Source: Tessaracoccus sp. (GTDB taxonomy: Bacteria; Actinomycetota; Actinomycetes; Propionibacteriales; Propionibacteriaceae). From it: a stretch of DNA of 64,000 nucleotides. The stretch lies in the NCBI RefSeq assembly GCF_016714275.1, contig NZ_JADJNP010000004.1, positions 620,001 to 684,000 on the forward strand, given 5' to 3'. Each line of letters starts with the position of its first letter. Positions within the stretch are counted from its first letter, which is position 1. The translations under genes and the position numbers were made by a program. This document shows positions 24,268-32,845 of this stretch, in pieces. The notes beneath the pieces are model-generated. The model did not search any database. It was not told the origin of the DNA and worked only from the letters and a program-made list of their open reading frames with translations.

Positions 24268-25293
24268 TCACTCATAGGCGCCGCTTGAGCGGCGCACGAT
24301 CAGCTCGGGAGTGAGCACCACGCGTTGGTGTTCGTGGGCGGTGCCGGTGGCGTGGTCGAGGAGGAGTTCCGCGGCCCGGCGGCCCATTTCGCGGGTCGGC
24401 TGCCGCACCGTGGTCAGGGGCACGATCCAGTTCGCGGCGAAGGCCACGTCGTCGTAGCCGACGAGCGCGATGTCCTGCGGCACCCGAACGCCGGCGCGGT
24501 CCAGTGCGCGGTACACGCCGAACGCGAGCATGTCGTTGCCGCAGCACACTCCCGTGGGTCGGTCCGCCATGTCCAGGAGCCGAGCCGCGGACGCCTCGCC
24601 GCTCTCCAGGTTGATGCCCTCGGAGCGGATGACGACGAGGCTCTCGGGATCCAGGCCGGCCTCAGCCATCGCCAGTTCCATGCCGACGACGCGCTGCTGG
24701 AACTGACCGAGGTCCGCGAGGCCGCCGATGAAGGCCAGCCGACGATGGCCGAACTCGATCAGATGCCGGGCTGCTTGCCGTGCCCCCTCGACGTGATCGA
24801 CGCGGACGGAGCAGGGATGGTCGGGGCTCTCCAGGTCGAGCAGGACGAGAGGCGGGCCGGCCTGCGGTCCCGGGACCGGATTCCTTCCGCCTGCGGGAGT
24901 GACGAGCGCACCAGCGACGCGCTCGCTCGCGAGCAGTTCGAGGAGCTGGGTTTCCCGCGCCTGGTCGTTTTCGGAGTTGCACATGATCACGACGTGCCCC
25001 AGCGCCGATGCCGCCCGCTCGACGGCGTGGGCCAGTTCCATGAAGAACGGGCTCTTGAGGTCGAGGACGATGAGCCCCAAGGTGGTGCTGGGCGCGCCGG
25101 TCAGCACGCGCGCCTGGTTGTTGCGGACGAAGCCCAGCTGGTCGATGGCTTCCATCACCCGTCTGCGGGTCTCCTCGTTCACGCGCTGGGGATGGTTGAG
25201 GGTGTTGGAGACAGTCCCGGGCGAGACTCCCGCCATCGCCGCCACGTCGACGATGCGTGCGCGCTCCCCGTTGGGTACGGGGGGGTGTGTCAT
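24268..25293 (-). CDS. LacI-family transcriptional regulator
   Basis: 341 residues. The DNA-binding domain ARIVDVAAMAGVSPGTVSNT then LNHPQRVNEETRRRVMEAI is a textbook LacI helix-turn-helix and hinge. The effector domain (TTLGLIVLDLKSPFFMELAH; HRRLAFIGGLAD; CCGNDMLAFGVYRALDRAGV; LVGYDDVAFAANWIVPLTTV) is a periplasmic-binding-like sugar sensor. It diverges from the importer operon at 25459, whose upstream region holds the palindrome-like site at 25384, so it most likely represses that operon. Confidence 0.93.
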   Translation of the reverse strand: MTHPPVPNGERARIVDVAAMAGVSPGTVSNTLNHPQRVNEETRRRVMEAIDQLGFVRNNQARVLTGAPSTTLGLIVLDLKSPFFMELAHAVERAASALGHVVIMCNSENDQARETQLLELLASERVAGALVTPAGGRNPVPGPQAGPPLVLLDLESPDHPCSVRVDHVEGARQAARHLIEFGHRRLAFIGGLADLGQFQQRVVGMELAMAEAGLDPESLVVIRSEGINLESGEASAARLLDMADRPTGVCCGNDMLAFGVYRALDRAGVRVPQDIALVGYDDVAFAANWIVPLTTVRQPTREMGRRAAELLLDHATGTAHEHQRVVLTPELIVRRSSGAYE

Positions 25294-25383
25294 GTTCCCT
25301 ACCTAAAGATCACGGAACGGTATCGATCCGCGGAGTGTTGCTGAAATTCGCCTCCTGCTAAGAGTAGTGTCACCTACAGCGCA

Positions 25384-25397
25384 TTAAAGCGTTTTAA
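25384..25397. promoter_or_regulatory. LacI-type operator upstream of the sugar importer
   Basis: TTAAAGCGTTTTAA has 12 of 14 symmetric positions around CG, as in LacI-family operators. It is 62 bases before the binding-protein ATG and 91 bases from the LacI start. Nearby, GAAAGGA at 25443-25449 is the ribosome site. Confidence 0.6.
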
Positions 25398-25458
25398 GCA
25401 GCAGCTGGGGCAGGGCCGCCCCGGTGCTCCACTACAGGGCCTCGAAAGGACGGACTCC

Positions 25459-26517
25459 ATGAAGCGGCGTCTATTCATCAAGATCAACGGCATCGCGGTT
25501 GCGGCCGCTGTCGGCCTCAGCGCCTGCAACGACGACACGGCCGCTCCCGGCGGAACCACGCAGCCCACCAACGGCGGCGGCGGTGGTGGCGACAGCAAGC
25601 ACACCATCGTGGTCGTCCCCAAGGACTCCACGAACCCGTGGTTCGTGCGCATGGAGGTCGGCGTCAAGCGCTACGCCGCCGACACGGGCCTCGACGTCTA
25701 TCAGAAGGGCCCCGCGACCACCGACGCGACCCAGCAGGCTCAGGTCATTCGTGACCTGATCGCCCAGAAGGTCGGCGCGCTCTGCGTCGTTCCCGTCGAC
25801 CCGGGTGCCCTTGAGCCGGTGCTCAAGGAGGCCATGGACGCGGGCATCGTCGTCGTCACGCACGAGGGCGCAACGCAGCAGAACACCATGTACGACCTCG
25901 AGGCCTTCAACAACTCGGCCTACGGCGGCTTCATCATGGACAACCTGGCCGAGGGCATGGGCGAGGAGGGCCTCTACACCACGATGGTCGGCCACGTCAC
26001 CAACGCGTCCCACAACGAGTGGGCCGACGGCGGCGTCGCGCACCAGAAGGAGAAGTACCCGAACATGAAGCTGCTCGAGGCGGAGCCCCGCGTCGAGTCG
26101 CAGGACGACGGCGAGATCGCGTACCAGACCGCCAAGGAGCTGATCAAGAAGTACCCGGACCTCAAGGGCATCATGGGCACCTCTTCGTTCGACGCCCCGG
26201 GCGTCGCGCGCGCGATCGAGGAGCTCGGCCTGCAGGGCAAGTTCTTCACCGCGGGCACCGGCATGCCCGAGGCCAACAAGCAGATCCTCGAGAAGGGCCT
26301 CGTGCATGCCCTGACCCTGTGGGATCCGGCCGAGGCAGGCTACGCCATGGCCGAGTTGGCCCGCAGGATCCTCGACAAGGAGCCGATCGAGGCGCCGCTC
26401 GACCTCAAGGCCGAGGGCTACTCCGAGGTCAAGTTCGCGGAGGGTAGCGACAAGATCCTCGAGGGTGCCGGCTGGATCGTGATCACCAAGGACAACGTCG
26501 ACAGCTTCGGGTTCTAG
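25459..26517 (+). CDS. Sugar ABC transporter solute-binding lipoprotein (ribose/rhamnose/AI-2 type)
   Basis: 352 residues. The signal RRLFIKINGIAVAAAVGLSAC has a lipobox (LSAC) near residue 22, then a glycine-rich linker (about 37-50). The body is the Peripla_BP_4 fold: HTIVVVPKDSTNPWFVRME, IAQKVGALCVVPVDP, GIVVVTHEGATQQNT and KGIMGTSSFDAPGVARAI. Such proteins bind ribose, rhamnose, allose, autoinducer-2 or similar. The RpiB-type isomerase at the end of the operon argues for a pentose or deoxy/hexose sugar that becomes a sugar phosphate. First gene of the LacI-controlled operon. Confidence 0.92.
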   Translation: MKRRLFIKINGIAVAAAVGLSACNDDTAAPGGTTQPTNGGGGGGDSKHTIVVVPKDSTNPWFVRMEVGVKRYAADTGLDVYQKGPATTDATQQAQVIRDLIAQKVGALCVVPVDPGALEPVLKEAMDAGIVVVTHEGATQQNTMYDLEAFNNSAYGGFIMDNLAEGMGEEGLYTTMVGHVTNASHNEWADGGVAHQKEKYPNMKLLEAEPRVESQDDGEIAYQTAKELIKKYPDLKGIMGTSSFDAPGVARAIEELGLQGKFFTAGTGMPEANKQILEKGLVHALTLWDPAEAGYAMAELARRILDKEPIEAPLDLKAEGYSEVKFAEGSDKILEGAGWIVITKDNVDSFGF

Positions 26518-26537
26518 GACCGTCGAACACATCGCCC

Positions 26538-26569
26538 GTGGGGCCGTCTTTCTTCGGAGACGGCCCCAC
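26538..26569 (+). terminator. Intercistronic hairpin after the sugar-binding protein
   Basis: GTGGGGCCGTCT pairs with AGACGGCCCCAC around TTCTTCGG, a perfect 12-bp stem, 16 bases before the ATPase start. It probably limits downstream expression relative to the binding protein. Confidence 0.8.
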
Positions 26570-26585
26570 ACCCGATAGGAGAGCA

Positions 26586-28097
26586 ATGGCTGAACCATTC
26601 CTGTCGATCCGAGGTCTCACGATGGCGTTCTCCGGCGTGAAGGCTCTCGACCAGGTCGACTTTGATATATACCCCGGCGAGGTGCACTGCCTCGCCGGCG
26701 AAAACGGCTCCGGCAAGTCGACGATGATCAAGGTGATCTCAGGCGTCTACCAGCCGACCGCCGGCCAGATCACCATGAACGGCAACACGTACACGAAGCT
26801 GACACCCATCGAGGCCATCCACAACGGCGTGCAGGTGATCTATCAGGACTTCTCGGTGTTCCCGAACCTCACGGTGATGGAGAATCTCGCCCTGACCGGT
26901 GAGGTCTCCGCGGGGCGCAAGCTCGTCAACTGGAAGAGGTTCCGGCAGATCGCCGAGGAGGCGATCGCGAAGATCAACTTCAAGGTCGACCTGGACGCGC
27001 GCGTCGGCGACCTCTCCGTCGCGGACAAGCAGCTCGTCGCCATCTGCCGCGCGCTGCTCACGGACACCAAGCTGCTGATCATGGACGAGCCGACGACGGC
27101 GCTCACCCACCGTGAGGTCGAGGCGCTGTTCAAGGTCGTCGCGGACCTGCAGGCGCGCGGCATCGCGATCCTCTTCGTCAGCCACAAGCTGGAGGAGGTC
27201 TTCGAGATCAGCGAGCGGTTCACCATCATCCGCAACGGCAAGCTCGTCGTCACGACGGTGCCCTCGGAACTGGACCGCAAGAAGTTCGCGCAGTACATGA
27301 CCGGCCGAGACTACGACGAGTCGAGCACGGCGCCGACGGGGGAGCCCGGCGACGCGGTCCTCGAGGCGAAGGGCCTCGGGCTGAAGGATGCTCTCTACGA
27401 CATCAACTTCACGCTCCGCAAGGGCGAGGTGCTGGGCATCACGGGCCTCCTCGGCTCCGGCCGCACCGAACTTGCGCTGACGCTCTTCGGTGTCTTCCCC
27501 GCGGACGAGGGCGAGATCCGCGTGAGCGGCAAGCCCGTGCGGTTGAAGGGGATCAGGGACGCGATCGACAACGGCATCGCCTACGTGCCCGAGGATCGGC
27601 TGACAGAGGGACTCATGCTGCAGCGCTCCATCGCCGACAACATCGTCATCTCCGAACTCGACCACCTGAGCAACGCCGTCGGCGTGCTCGACGACAAGCG
27701 TCGCGCGCAGGAGGTGGAGTTCCGCGTCGACGAGATGAAGATCGCGACGGCGAACCCGTACAACGCGGTCAGTACGCTGTCCGGCGGCAACCAGCAGCGC
27801 GTTGTCCTCGCGAAGTGGCTGGCCACGAACCCGGACATCCTGATCCTCAATGGTCCGACCGTCGGCGTCGACATCGGGTCGAAGCGGGTCATCCACCTGA
27901 TCCTCAACGACCTCGCTGCGCGCGGCATGGGCATCATCGTCATCACCGACGACATCCCCGAGTTGCTGACGGTCTCCAACCGGATCCTGCTCCTGCAGGA
28001 GGGGCGCCTCGTCGACGAGATCGATCCGGCGTCGGTCACCGAGGCCGAGATGTCCGCGAAGATCACCGGCGGTTCCATCCACGGAAAGGAGCAGTGA
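26586..28097 (+). CDS. Sugar ABC transporter ATPase with two nucleotide-binding domains (RbsA-type)
   Basis: 503 residues, ATG after AGGAGAGCA. The first domain has Walker A LAGENGSGKSTMIKV, the DEPTTALTHREV Walker B region and FVSHKLEEVF. In the second (from about 265) the Walker A position is GITGLLGSGRTELALTLF, lacking the invariant lysine as in RbsA-type proteins, while signature TLSGGNQQRVVLAKWLA and INGPTVGVDIGSK-like ILNGPTVGVDIGSKRV are present; the usual E after D is replaced (LNGPT), as in this family. The family therefore hydrolyses ATP mainly at one site. It ends 1 base before the next permease gene. Confidence 0.93.
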   Translation: MAEPFLSIRGLTMAFSGVKALDQVDFDIYPGEVHCLAGENGSGKSTMIKVISGVYQPTAGQITMNGNTYTKLTPIEAIHNGVQVIYQDFSVFPNLTVMENLALTGEVSAGRKLVNWKRFRQIAEEAIAKINFKVDLDARVGDLSVADKQLVAICRALLTDTKLLIMDEPTTALTHREVEALFKVVADLQARGIAILFVSHKLEEVFEISERFTIIRNGKLVVTTVPSELDRKKFAQYMTGRDYDESSTAPTGEPGDAVLEAKGLGLKDALYDINFTLRKGEVLGITGLLGSGRTELALTLFGVFPADEGEIRVSGKPVRLKGIRDAIDNGIAYVPEDRLTEGLMLQRSIADNIVISELDHLSNAVGVLDDKRRAQEVEFRVDEMKIATANPYNAVSTLSGGNQQRVVLAKWLATNPDILILNGPTVGVDIGSKRVIHLILNDLAARGMGIIVITDDIPELLTVSNRILLLQEGRLVDEIDPASVTEAEMSAKITGGSIHGKEQ

Positions 28098-28098
28098 C

Positions 28099-29109
28099 AT
28101 GCAGGGCATCATCGGCAAACTGCTGCGCGCCAACGAGTTCTACCTGTTCCTGATCATCGTGGTGCTCAGCATCATCATCCAGGCGCGGAGCGGCCAGTTC
28201 TTCACGTCGAACAACATGGTCGACCTCGCCAACGCGATGGTCGTGCCCGGTCTGTTCGCGATCGGCGCCTATCTGGTGATCGTCTCGGGCGGCATCGACG
28301 TCTCGTTCCCGGCGCTTGCCTCCCTCGCGGTGTACGCCGTGACCCGGTACCTGGTCGACTCGGGGTACCAGGGCAACGTGCTCCTGCCGTTCGTCCTGGT
28401 GATGACGCTGGGCGCTTTGCTCGGCGCATTCAACGGCATCTTCACCTCGCGGCTTGCTGTGCCGACCCTGATCATCACGCTGGCGACGCTCAACGTGTTC
28501 TCCGGCATCATGCAGGGTGCGCTCTCCTCCGTGCAGATCTCCCAGCTGCCTCCGTCGATGGAGGCGTTCGGCCGCTTGTCGCTGTTCAAGGCGACGAGCT
28601 CGACGGGGCTCACCTCATCGATGCCGGCTTCCTTCCTCATCCTGGTCGCCGTGCTGGCCGTCATCTTCTTCGTGATGCGCTACACCATGTTCGGCCGCGG
28701 GATCTTCGCGCTCGGCGGCGACGAGTCGTCGGCGATCCGCGCGGGCTTCAAGGTTCGCAGGATCAAGTTCTGGCTGTACGTGATCGTCGGTGTCATCGCC
28801 GCCCTCGGGGGCCTGGTCCGCACGACGAGCATGGGCCAGATGCACCCGACCAACCTGCTCGGCATGGAGATGATGGTCATCGCGGCCGTCGTGCTCGGCG
28901 GCACCGCCATCACCGGTGGCACCGGCTCGCTCACGGGCGTCATGCTGGGCACGCTGCTGATCGTCATCGTGCAGAACAGCATGATCCTCGTCGGCGTTCC
29001 GACGTTCTGGCAGCGCTTCGCGCTCGGCCTCCTGATCATCGCCGGCACCGGTGTGTCGGCCGTCCAGTTGACACGGCGCCGAAAGCGTCAGCGTCTGGTG
29101 GCGGAGTGA
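28099..29109 (+). CDS. Sugar ABC transporter permease (RbsC-type) 1
   Basis: 336 residues with about nine to ten helices (LIIVVLSIIIQARSGQFF; GAYLVIVSGGIDVSFPALAS; LGALLGAFNGIFTSRLAVPT). The GGIDVS and GAFNGI blocks are the RbsC signatures and GGTAITGGTGSLTGVMLGTL is the last conserved region. The C-terminus RRRKRQRLVAE is positively charged and cytoplasmic. It forms a heterodimeric channel with the next gene. Confidence 0.93.
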   Translation: MQGIIGKLLRANEFYLFLIIVVLSIIIQARSGQFFTSNNMVDLANAMVVPGLFAIGAYLVIVSGGIDVSFPALASLAVYAVTRYLVDSGYQGNVLLPFVLVMTLGALLGAFNGIFTSRLAVPTLIITLATLNVFSGIMQGALSSVQISQLPPSMEAFGRLSLFKATSSTGLTSSMPASFLILVAVLAVIFFVMRYTMFGRGIFALGGDESSAIRAGFKVRRIKFWLYVIVGVIAALGGLVRTTSMGQMHPTNLLGMEMMVIAAVVLGGTAITGGTGSLTGVMLGTLLIVIVQNSMILVGVPTFWQRFALGLLIIAGTGVSAVQLTRRRKRQRLVAE

Positions 29110-29122
29110 AAGGACCATTGAC

Positions 29123-30151
29123 ATGACCACAACCACCGTCACTCCCACGAAGAAGAAGAGGGTCGGCCTCGGGCTCGACCCGCACCTGCAGCGCCTCGTC
29201 CTCATGCTCGCGGCGCTGCTGCTGCTGTTCGCGATCATGAAGACCGACTCGTTCACCCGTGTCTCCACCTGGCAGGCCATGGGCGTCGCGTTCCCCGAGT
29301 TCGGGATCATGGCGCTCGGCGTCATGCTCACCATGATCACGGGCGGCATCGACCTGTCGTCGGTCGGCATCGCGAACATGACCGCCATCGCCTCGGCTAC
29401 TGTGATGCTGACCATCGCCCCTTCCGGCGCGGCCGAGGGCCAGCAGGCGACGGCGGTGCTCGTCGCCATCGTGCTGTCGATCGTGCTCGGCACCCTCGCC
29501 GGCGCGTTCAACGGCTTCCTCGTCGCAAAGGTGAAGATCCCGGCCATCCTGGTCACGCTCGGCACGCTCGAGCTGTTCACCGGTATCGCCATCGTGATCA
29601 CCGCAGGAAAGCCGCTCAGCGGCCTGCCACCCGCTTACAGCGCTCTGCTGGGAGGCAAGATCCTGCGCATCCCCATGCCGCTCATCATCTTCGTCGTGCT
29701 CGCCCTGATCATCGGATTCATCCTGACCAAGATGGCATTCGGGAAGAAGCTGTACATGATCGGCAGCAACGCGACCGCGGCGAAGTTCAGCGGCCTGAAT
29801 TCCGTCAGTCTGCTGGTGCGCACCTACGCCCTCTCCGGGCTCTGCGCCGGCGTCGCCGGCCTGGTGATGATGGCCAACTACAACTCGGCGAAGGCGGACT
29901 ACGGCGTGACCTACACGCTGTTGACCGTCCTCATCGTGGTGCTCGGCGGCGTCGACCCCAACGGCGGCAGCGGCCGCCTCATCGGCGTCGTCATGGCCAT
30001 CGCGATCCTGCAGATCCTGCAGTCGGGGCTGAACACCTTCCCGCAGGTCAGCAACTTCTACCTGCCCCTCATCTGGGGCGCGGTGCTGCTTGTCGTGATC
30101 AGCACGGGCAACGTCGGGGGCGGGTTGTTCGCCCGCTTCAGGAAGAAGTAG
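29123..30151 (+). CDS. Sugar ABC transporter permease (RbsC-type) 2
   Basis: 342 residues, about ten helices. It starts with a basic tail (TPTKKKRVGLGL) and carries the RbsC blocks ITGGIDLSSVGIANMTAIAS, AGAFNGFLVAKVKIPAILVT and GGVDPNGGSGRLIGVVMAIA. Together with the previous gene it forms the two-permease channel typical of this transporter subfamily. Starts 13 bases after the previous stop and ends 2 bases before the isomerase gene. Confidence 0.93.
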   Translation: MTTTTVTPTKKKRVGLGLDPHLQRLVLMLAALLLLFAIMKTDSFTRVSTWQAMGVAFPEFGIMALGVMLTMITGGIDLSSVGIANMTAIASATVMLTIAPSGAAEGQQATAVLVAIVLSIVLGTLAGAFNGFLVAKVKIPAILVTLGTLELFTGIAIVITAGKPLSGLPPAYSALLGGKILRIPMPLIIFVVLALIIGFILTKMAFGKKLYMIGSNATAAKFSGLNSVSLLVRTYALSGLCAGVAGLVMMANYNSAKADYGVTYTLLTVLIVVLGGVDPNGGSGRLIGVVMAIAILQILQSGLNTFPQVSNFYLPLIWGAVLLVVISTGNVGGGLFARFRKK

Positions 30152-30153
30152 CG

Positions 30154-30717
30154 ATGAAGACCACAGCAGACAAGCAGGTCGTCGTCGGGGCGGACTTCGC
30201 GGGCTTCCCGCTCAAGGAGTACGTCAAGGCGCACCTGGAGAAGAACGGGTGGACCGTCACGGACCTCACCCCGGTGAAGGACGACCTCCCCATGTACCAC
30301 CGGGTGGGCTTCCTCGTCGGGTCGCAGATCGCCGAGGGCGAGTTCGAGAAGGCGCTGGCCTTCTGCGGAACCGGCATGGGCATCCACGTGGCGGCGAGCA
30401 AGTGCCCGCACGTCCACGCGGCTGTCGCCGAGTCCGTGCGCTCGGCCAAGCGGGCGGCGGCGGCCAACGGCTGCAACCTGCTCGCCATGGGCGGGTTCTG
30501 GACCGCGCCGCGCCTCGGCATGGCCATGGCGGACGCGTTCCTGAACAGCAGCCTCGGCGACGGCTACGAGGATTGGGACGGCTTCTACGAGTACCACAAG
30601 ATCGGCCTCGACGAGTGCGAGGAGTTCGACTACGAGGCGTACAAGGCCAACGGCTTCCAGGTCCCCAACCCGCGCGAGGCGGAGTTGGGCCCGGAGCCCG
30701 AGCGCTTGGCCTTCTAG
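30154..30717 (+). CDS. RpiB/LacA/LacB-family sugar-phosphate isomerase
   Basis: 187 residues. VVVGADFAGFPLKEYVKAHL has the family start; FCGTGMGIHVAASKCPHVHA near 70 is the active-site loop with catalytic cysteine, and AKRAAAANGCNLLAMGG the next conserved block. Family members interconvert ribose-5-P/ribulose-5-P, allose-6-P/allulose-6-P or galactose-6-P/tagatose-6-P. It is longer than the usual 145-150 residues because of an added C-terminal tail of about 40 residues. As last gene of the operon it suggests that the imported sugar is isomerised after phosphorylation; no kinase is in the operon. Confidence 0.85.
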   Translation: MKTTADKQVVVGADFAGFPLKEYVKAHLEKNGWTVTDLTPVKDDLPMYHRVGFLVGSQIAEGEFEKALAFCGTGMGIHVAASKCPHVHAAVAESVRSAKRAAAANGCNLLAMGGFWTAPRLGMAMADAFLNSSLGDGYEDWDGFYEYHKIGLDECEEFDYEAYKANGFQVPNPREAELGPEPERLAF

Positions 30718-30726
30718 CCACCGTCA

Positions 30727-30762
30727 CACGGCCCGGCCCTGCGCACTGCAGGCCGGGCCGTG
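30727..30762 (+). terminator. Terminator hairpin of the sugar importer operon
   Basis: CACGGCCCGGCC pairs with GGCCGGGCCGTG around CTGCGCACTGCA, a 12-bp perfect stem just after the isomerase stop. The convergent RIO kinase gene ends 31 bases later. Confidence 0.8.
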
Positions 30763-30792
30763 CTGCGTTGCGGATTGCCCAAAGGCGGCGGA

Positions 30793-31578
30793 TTACCTGA
30801 AGGCGTGGGTCATGCAGTCGCCGAACCAGTCGTCGGCATCGAGCGCGACCCCGCGCCGGGCGAACCACGCGGTGAAGTTGTCGAGATCCCGCTGGAGGAG
30901 GCTCATTCCGGTCGTCGACGTCGCGTCGATCGCCTGTGGGACGTCGATCACGCTGATGGTGCCCGGCTCGGGGACGAGGACGTTGAAGGGGGAGAAGTCG
31001 CCATGGACGATGCCCGCGGCGCTCATACGCACCGCGGCCTCGCGCACGGCCTCGGCGATGGCAGGAAGGTCGTCGCCACGGTGATCAGAGAGGCGGGGTG
31101 CGGGCGAGCCGTCCGGCGTGGCGACGTACTCCATCCAGATATCCGCGCCGTTCTGGCCGACCGGGTACGGCACCGGCACGCCCGCCTCCCAGAGCGTGAC
31201 AAGCGTGCGGAACTCGCGGGTCGGCCAGGTCTGGCTGAGCACGAACTTGCCGTAGAGGGACTTGTTCTCCAGCGCGCGGAGGTCGCGGCTGGAAAGGCGC
31301 CCGAGGTCCATGTCGGTGGTGGCGCGCCGCGGTTGGAGATGTTCGGGGCGGTAAGTCTTGCGCACGAGGAGGCACGCGTCGTCGGTGGCCCAGGTCGTGC
31401 GCTCGACGAGGAAGGCCTCCGCCTCCTTGCCGGACTTGATGATCCCGAGCTCGCGGTCCACCGCGTCCTGGGTGACGAGCCAGTGGGGAATCGGCTCGGG
31501 GCCGCGGGACGACGGGCCGAGCTCGTGCCAGAGGGCCCAGGTGAGGCCCGGCGGAAGGGTGAGGGGGAGGTCGTTCAC
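30793..31578 (-). CDS. RIO1-type atypical serine/threonine kinase
   Basis: About 261 residues from GTG 31578; this start overlaps the TGA of the broken ABC gene and follows GGAGACAT. The kinase core has GKEAEAFLVERT (nucleotide loop), TDDACLLVRKTYRP near 75 (lysine), GIVHGDFSPFNVLV near 200 with the catalytic aspartate (HGD) and metal Asn, and ISVIDVPQAIDATS with the metal aspartate, the RIO pattern HxDLSxxN and IDxxQ. RIO kinases are usually linked to ribosome maturation in archaea and eukaryotes; their bacterial roles are poorly known. The context gives no clue. Confidence 0.8.
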   Translation of the reverse strand: MNDLPLTLPPGLTWALWHELGPSSRGPEPIPHWLVTQDAVDRELGIIKSGKEAEAFLVERTTWATDDACLLVRKTYRPEHLQPRRATTDMDLGRLSSRDLRALENKSLYGKFVLSQTWPTREFRTLVTLWEAGVPVPYPVGQNGADIWMEYVATPDGSPAPRLSDHRGDDLPAIAEAVREAAVRMSAAGIVHGDFSPFNVLVPEPGTISVIDVPQAIDATSTTGMSLLQRDLDNFTAWFARRGVALDADDWFGDCMTHAFR

Positions 31579-32101
31579 ATGTCTCCAGAGGTCACGGGTT
31601 CCGCGGAAAGCGCGGCGAGGTCTCCCTCCGCCTGCTGAGCGAAGAGATCGGCGAACCGGCCGCGTCGCCGCAGCAGTTCGGTATAGGTGCCGGACTCGAC
31701 GACGCGGCCGTCGTCGAACACGTAGATGCGGTCCATCTGGCGCAGGGTCCAAGCGCGGTGGGTGACGACGAGCGTGATCCGGTCCGCGCGGTTGGCATAC
31801 AGCTCGGCGAAGATCTCCTGCTCGGCCTCGGCGTCGATCGCGGAGGTGGGCTCGTCCAGGATCCAGATGCCGGCGCCGCGGAGGTGGATCCGGCTGAGCG
31901 CGAGCCGCTGCCACTGACCGCCGGAGATGCCGCGGCCGCCCCATTGCTCGCCGGGCGATGTCCGCGCCGGCCACTGGGCGTCCAGCCCAGCGCGCCGGCG
32001 ATGGCGGCGAACCAGCCGGGCGTGGTGCGCGCGGCGTAGCGGACGGAGTAGGCGGCGCCGGCTGCGGCGCGGCGGAGGACGGACGTGTCTACAGGTGTGA
32101 T
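31577..32101 (-). pseudogene. ABC exporter (permease-ATPase fusion) reduced to its two ends
   Basis: The reverse strand begins with an AAGGAG ribosome site at 32110-32115 and, 8 bases on, a coding start with ATC in place of ATG, reading TPVDTSVLRRAAAGAAYSVR and YAARTTPGWFAAIAGALG: an exporter N-terminus before its first helix. Past about 31985 the frame is lost. From about 31963 to 31577 a second segment reads GEQWGGRGISGGQWQRLALS, ILDEPTSAIDAEAEQEIF, LVVTHRAWTLRQMDRIYVFD and ends SGDM-stop, the signature, Walker B and H loop of the ATPase. All membrane helices and the Walker A loop are deleted. Confidence 0.8.
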
Positions 32102-32200
32102 CGGGGGTGCTCCTTGAGAGGACGGCGGAAGACGGTGCCCGGGCGCGGCGGTGGGCGAGAGGCGAAAGGGGCCGCGCTCAGGCGGCAGGAAACATGAGTA

Positions 32201-32845
32201 TCACGATGAGGTGCGCGGAAGGAAATTGGGCTTCGACACGGTCTTGTCGCCTGCGACCCAGAAACGCAGCGGGAAGTCCTTGGCCTTGCCGACGCCGATG
32301 CGGGGGCCGACGGCGATCGTCGGCTCGGCCCCCTGCCGTGTCTCGAGGAGGAGCCCGGCGGTCCCGTCGAGCGGGGCGCCGACGTCGGCAATGGTGATCG
32401 CCATCGCGACGGTGAGGCGGGCCGGGCCGGAGGCCAGGTCGAGGTCGGCGCGGGTCACGCCCAAGGCCCCGCGGCGGGCGCGGGCCGTCGCCGCGCCGTC
32501 GATCACCTCGCCCGCCCTGAGCAACACCCCCGTCGGCATCGCATCGATGCCGACGACGACGTTCATGCAGGTGTGCAACCCCATGTGCCGGTAGACGTAG
32601 GCGTGCAGCGGTGGGCCGAACATGGCCGCGTTGCGCGCGGACGGGCCGCGGTAGGCGTGCGAGGCGGGATCGAACCCACCGCCGTAGGCCTCGACCTCGG
32701 TGATCCGGAGCGTGACGGCCTCGCCCTCCCGGACGGTGGTCAACGTGCCGTTCAGGAGGCCGCGGGCGCGTTCGGCGACGCGATCGAGCAGCGTGCGACC
32801 CTCCGGAGGGAGCCCGGCCCATGAGATGTCCGGCGGAACCAGCAT
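32201..32845 (-). CDS. mpg: 3-methyladenine DNA glycosylase (AAG/MPG family)
   Basis: 214 residues. The enzyme removes alkylated purines. RITEVEAYGGGFDPASHAYR then GPSARNAAMFGPPLHAYVYR and HMGLHTCMNVV are the family core, with the catalytic glutamate in EVEAY. ASGPARLTVAMAI is the substrate loop, and PRIGVGKAKDFPLRFWVAGD the end. It starts with ATG 32845, overlapping the stop of the aminotransferase-class-IV gene by one base (TGATG), so both are one operon. A 96-base gap separates it from the dead exporter. Confidence 0.93.
   Translation of the reverse strand: MLVPPDISWAGLPPEGRTLLDRVAERARGLLNGTLTTVREGEAVTLRITEVEAYGGGFDPASHAYRGPSARNAAMFGPPLHAYVYRHMGLHTCMNVVVGIDAMPTGVLLRAGEVIDGAATARARRGALGVTRADLDLASGPARLTVAMAITIADVGAPLDGTAGLLLETRQGAEPTIAVGPRIGVGKAKDFPLRFWVAGDKTVSKPNFLPRTSS

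Noticed and set aside
32664..32680. GGGATCGAACCC (reverse of a tRNA T-loop)
   Set aside because: It is inside the well-supported DNA glycosylase gene, coding for GGFDP, and no cloverleaf surrounds it.
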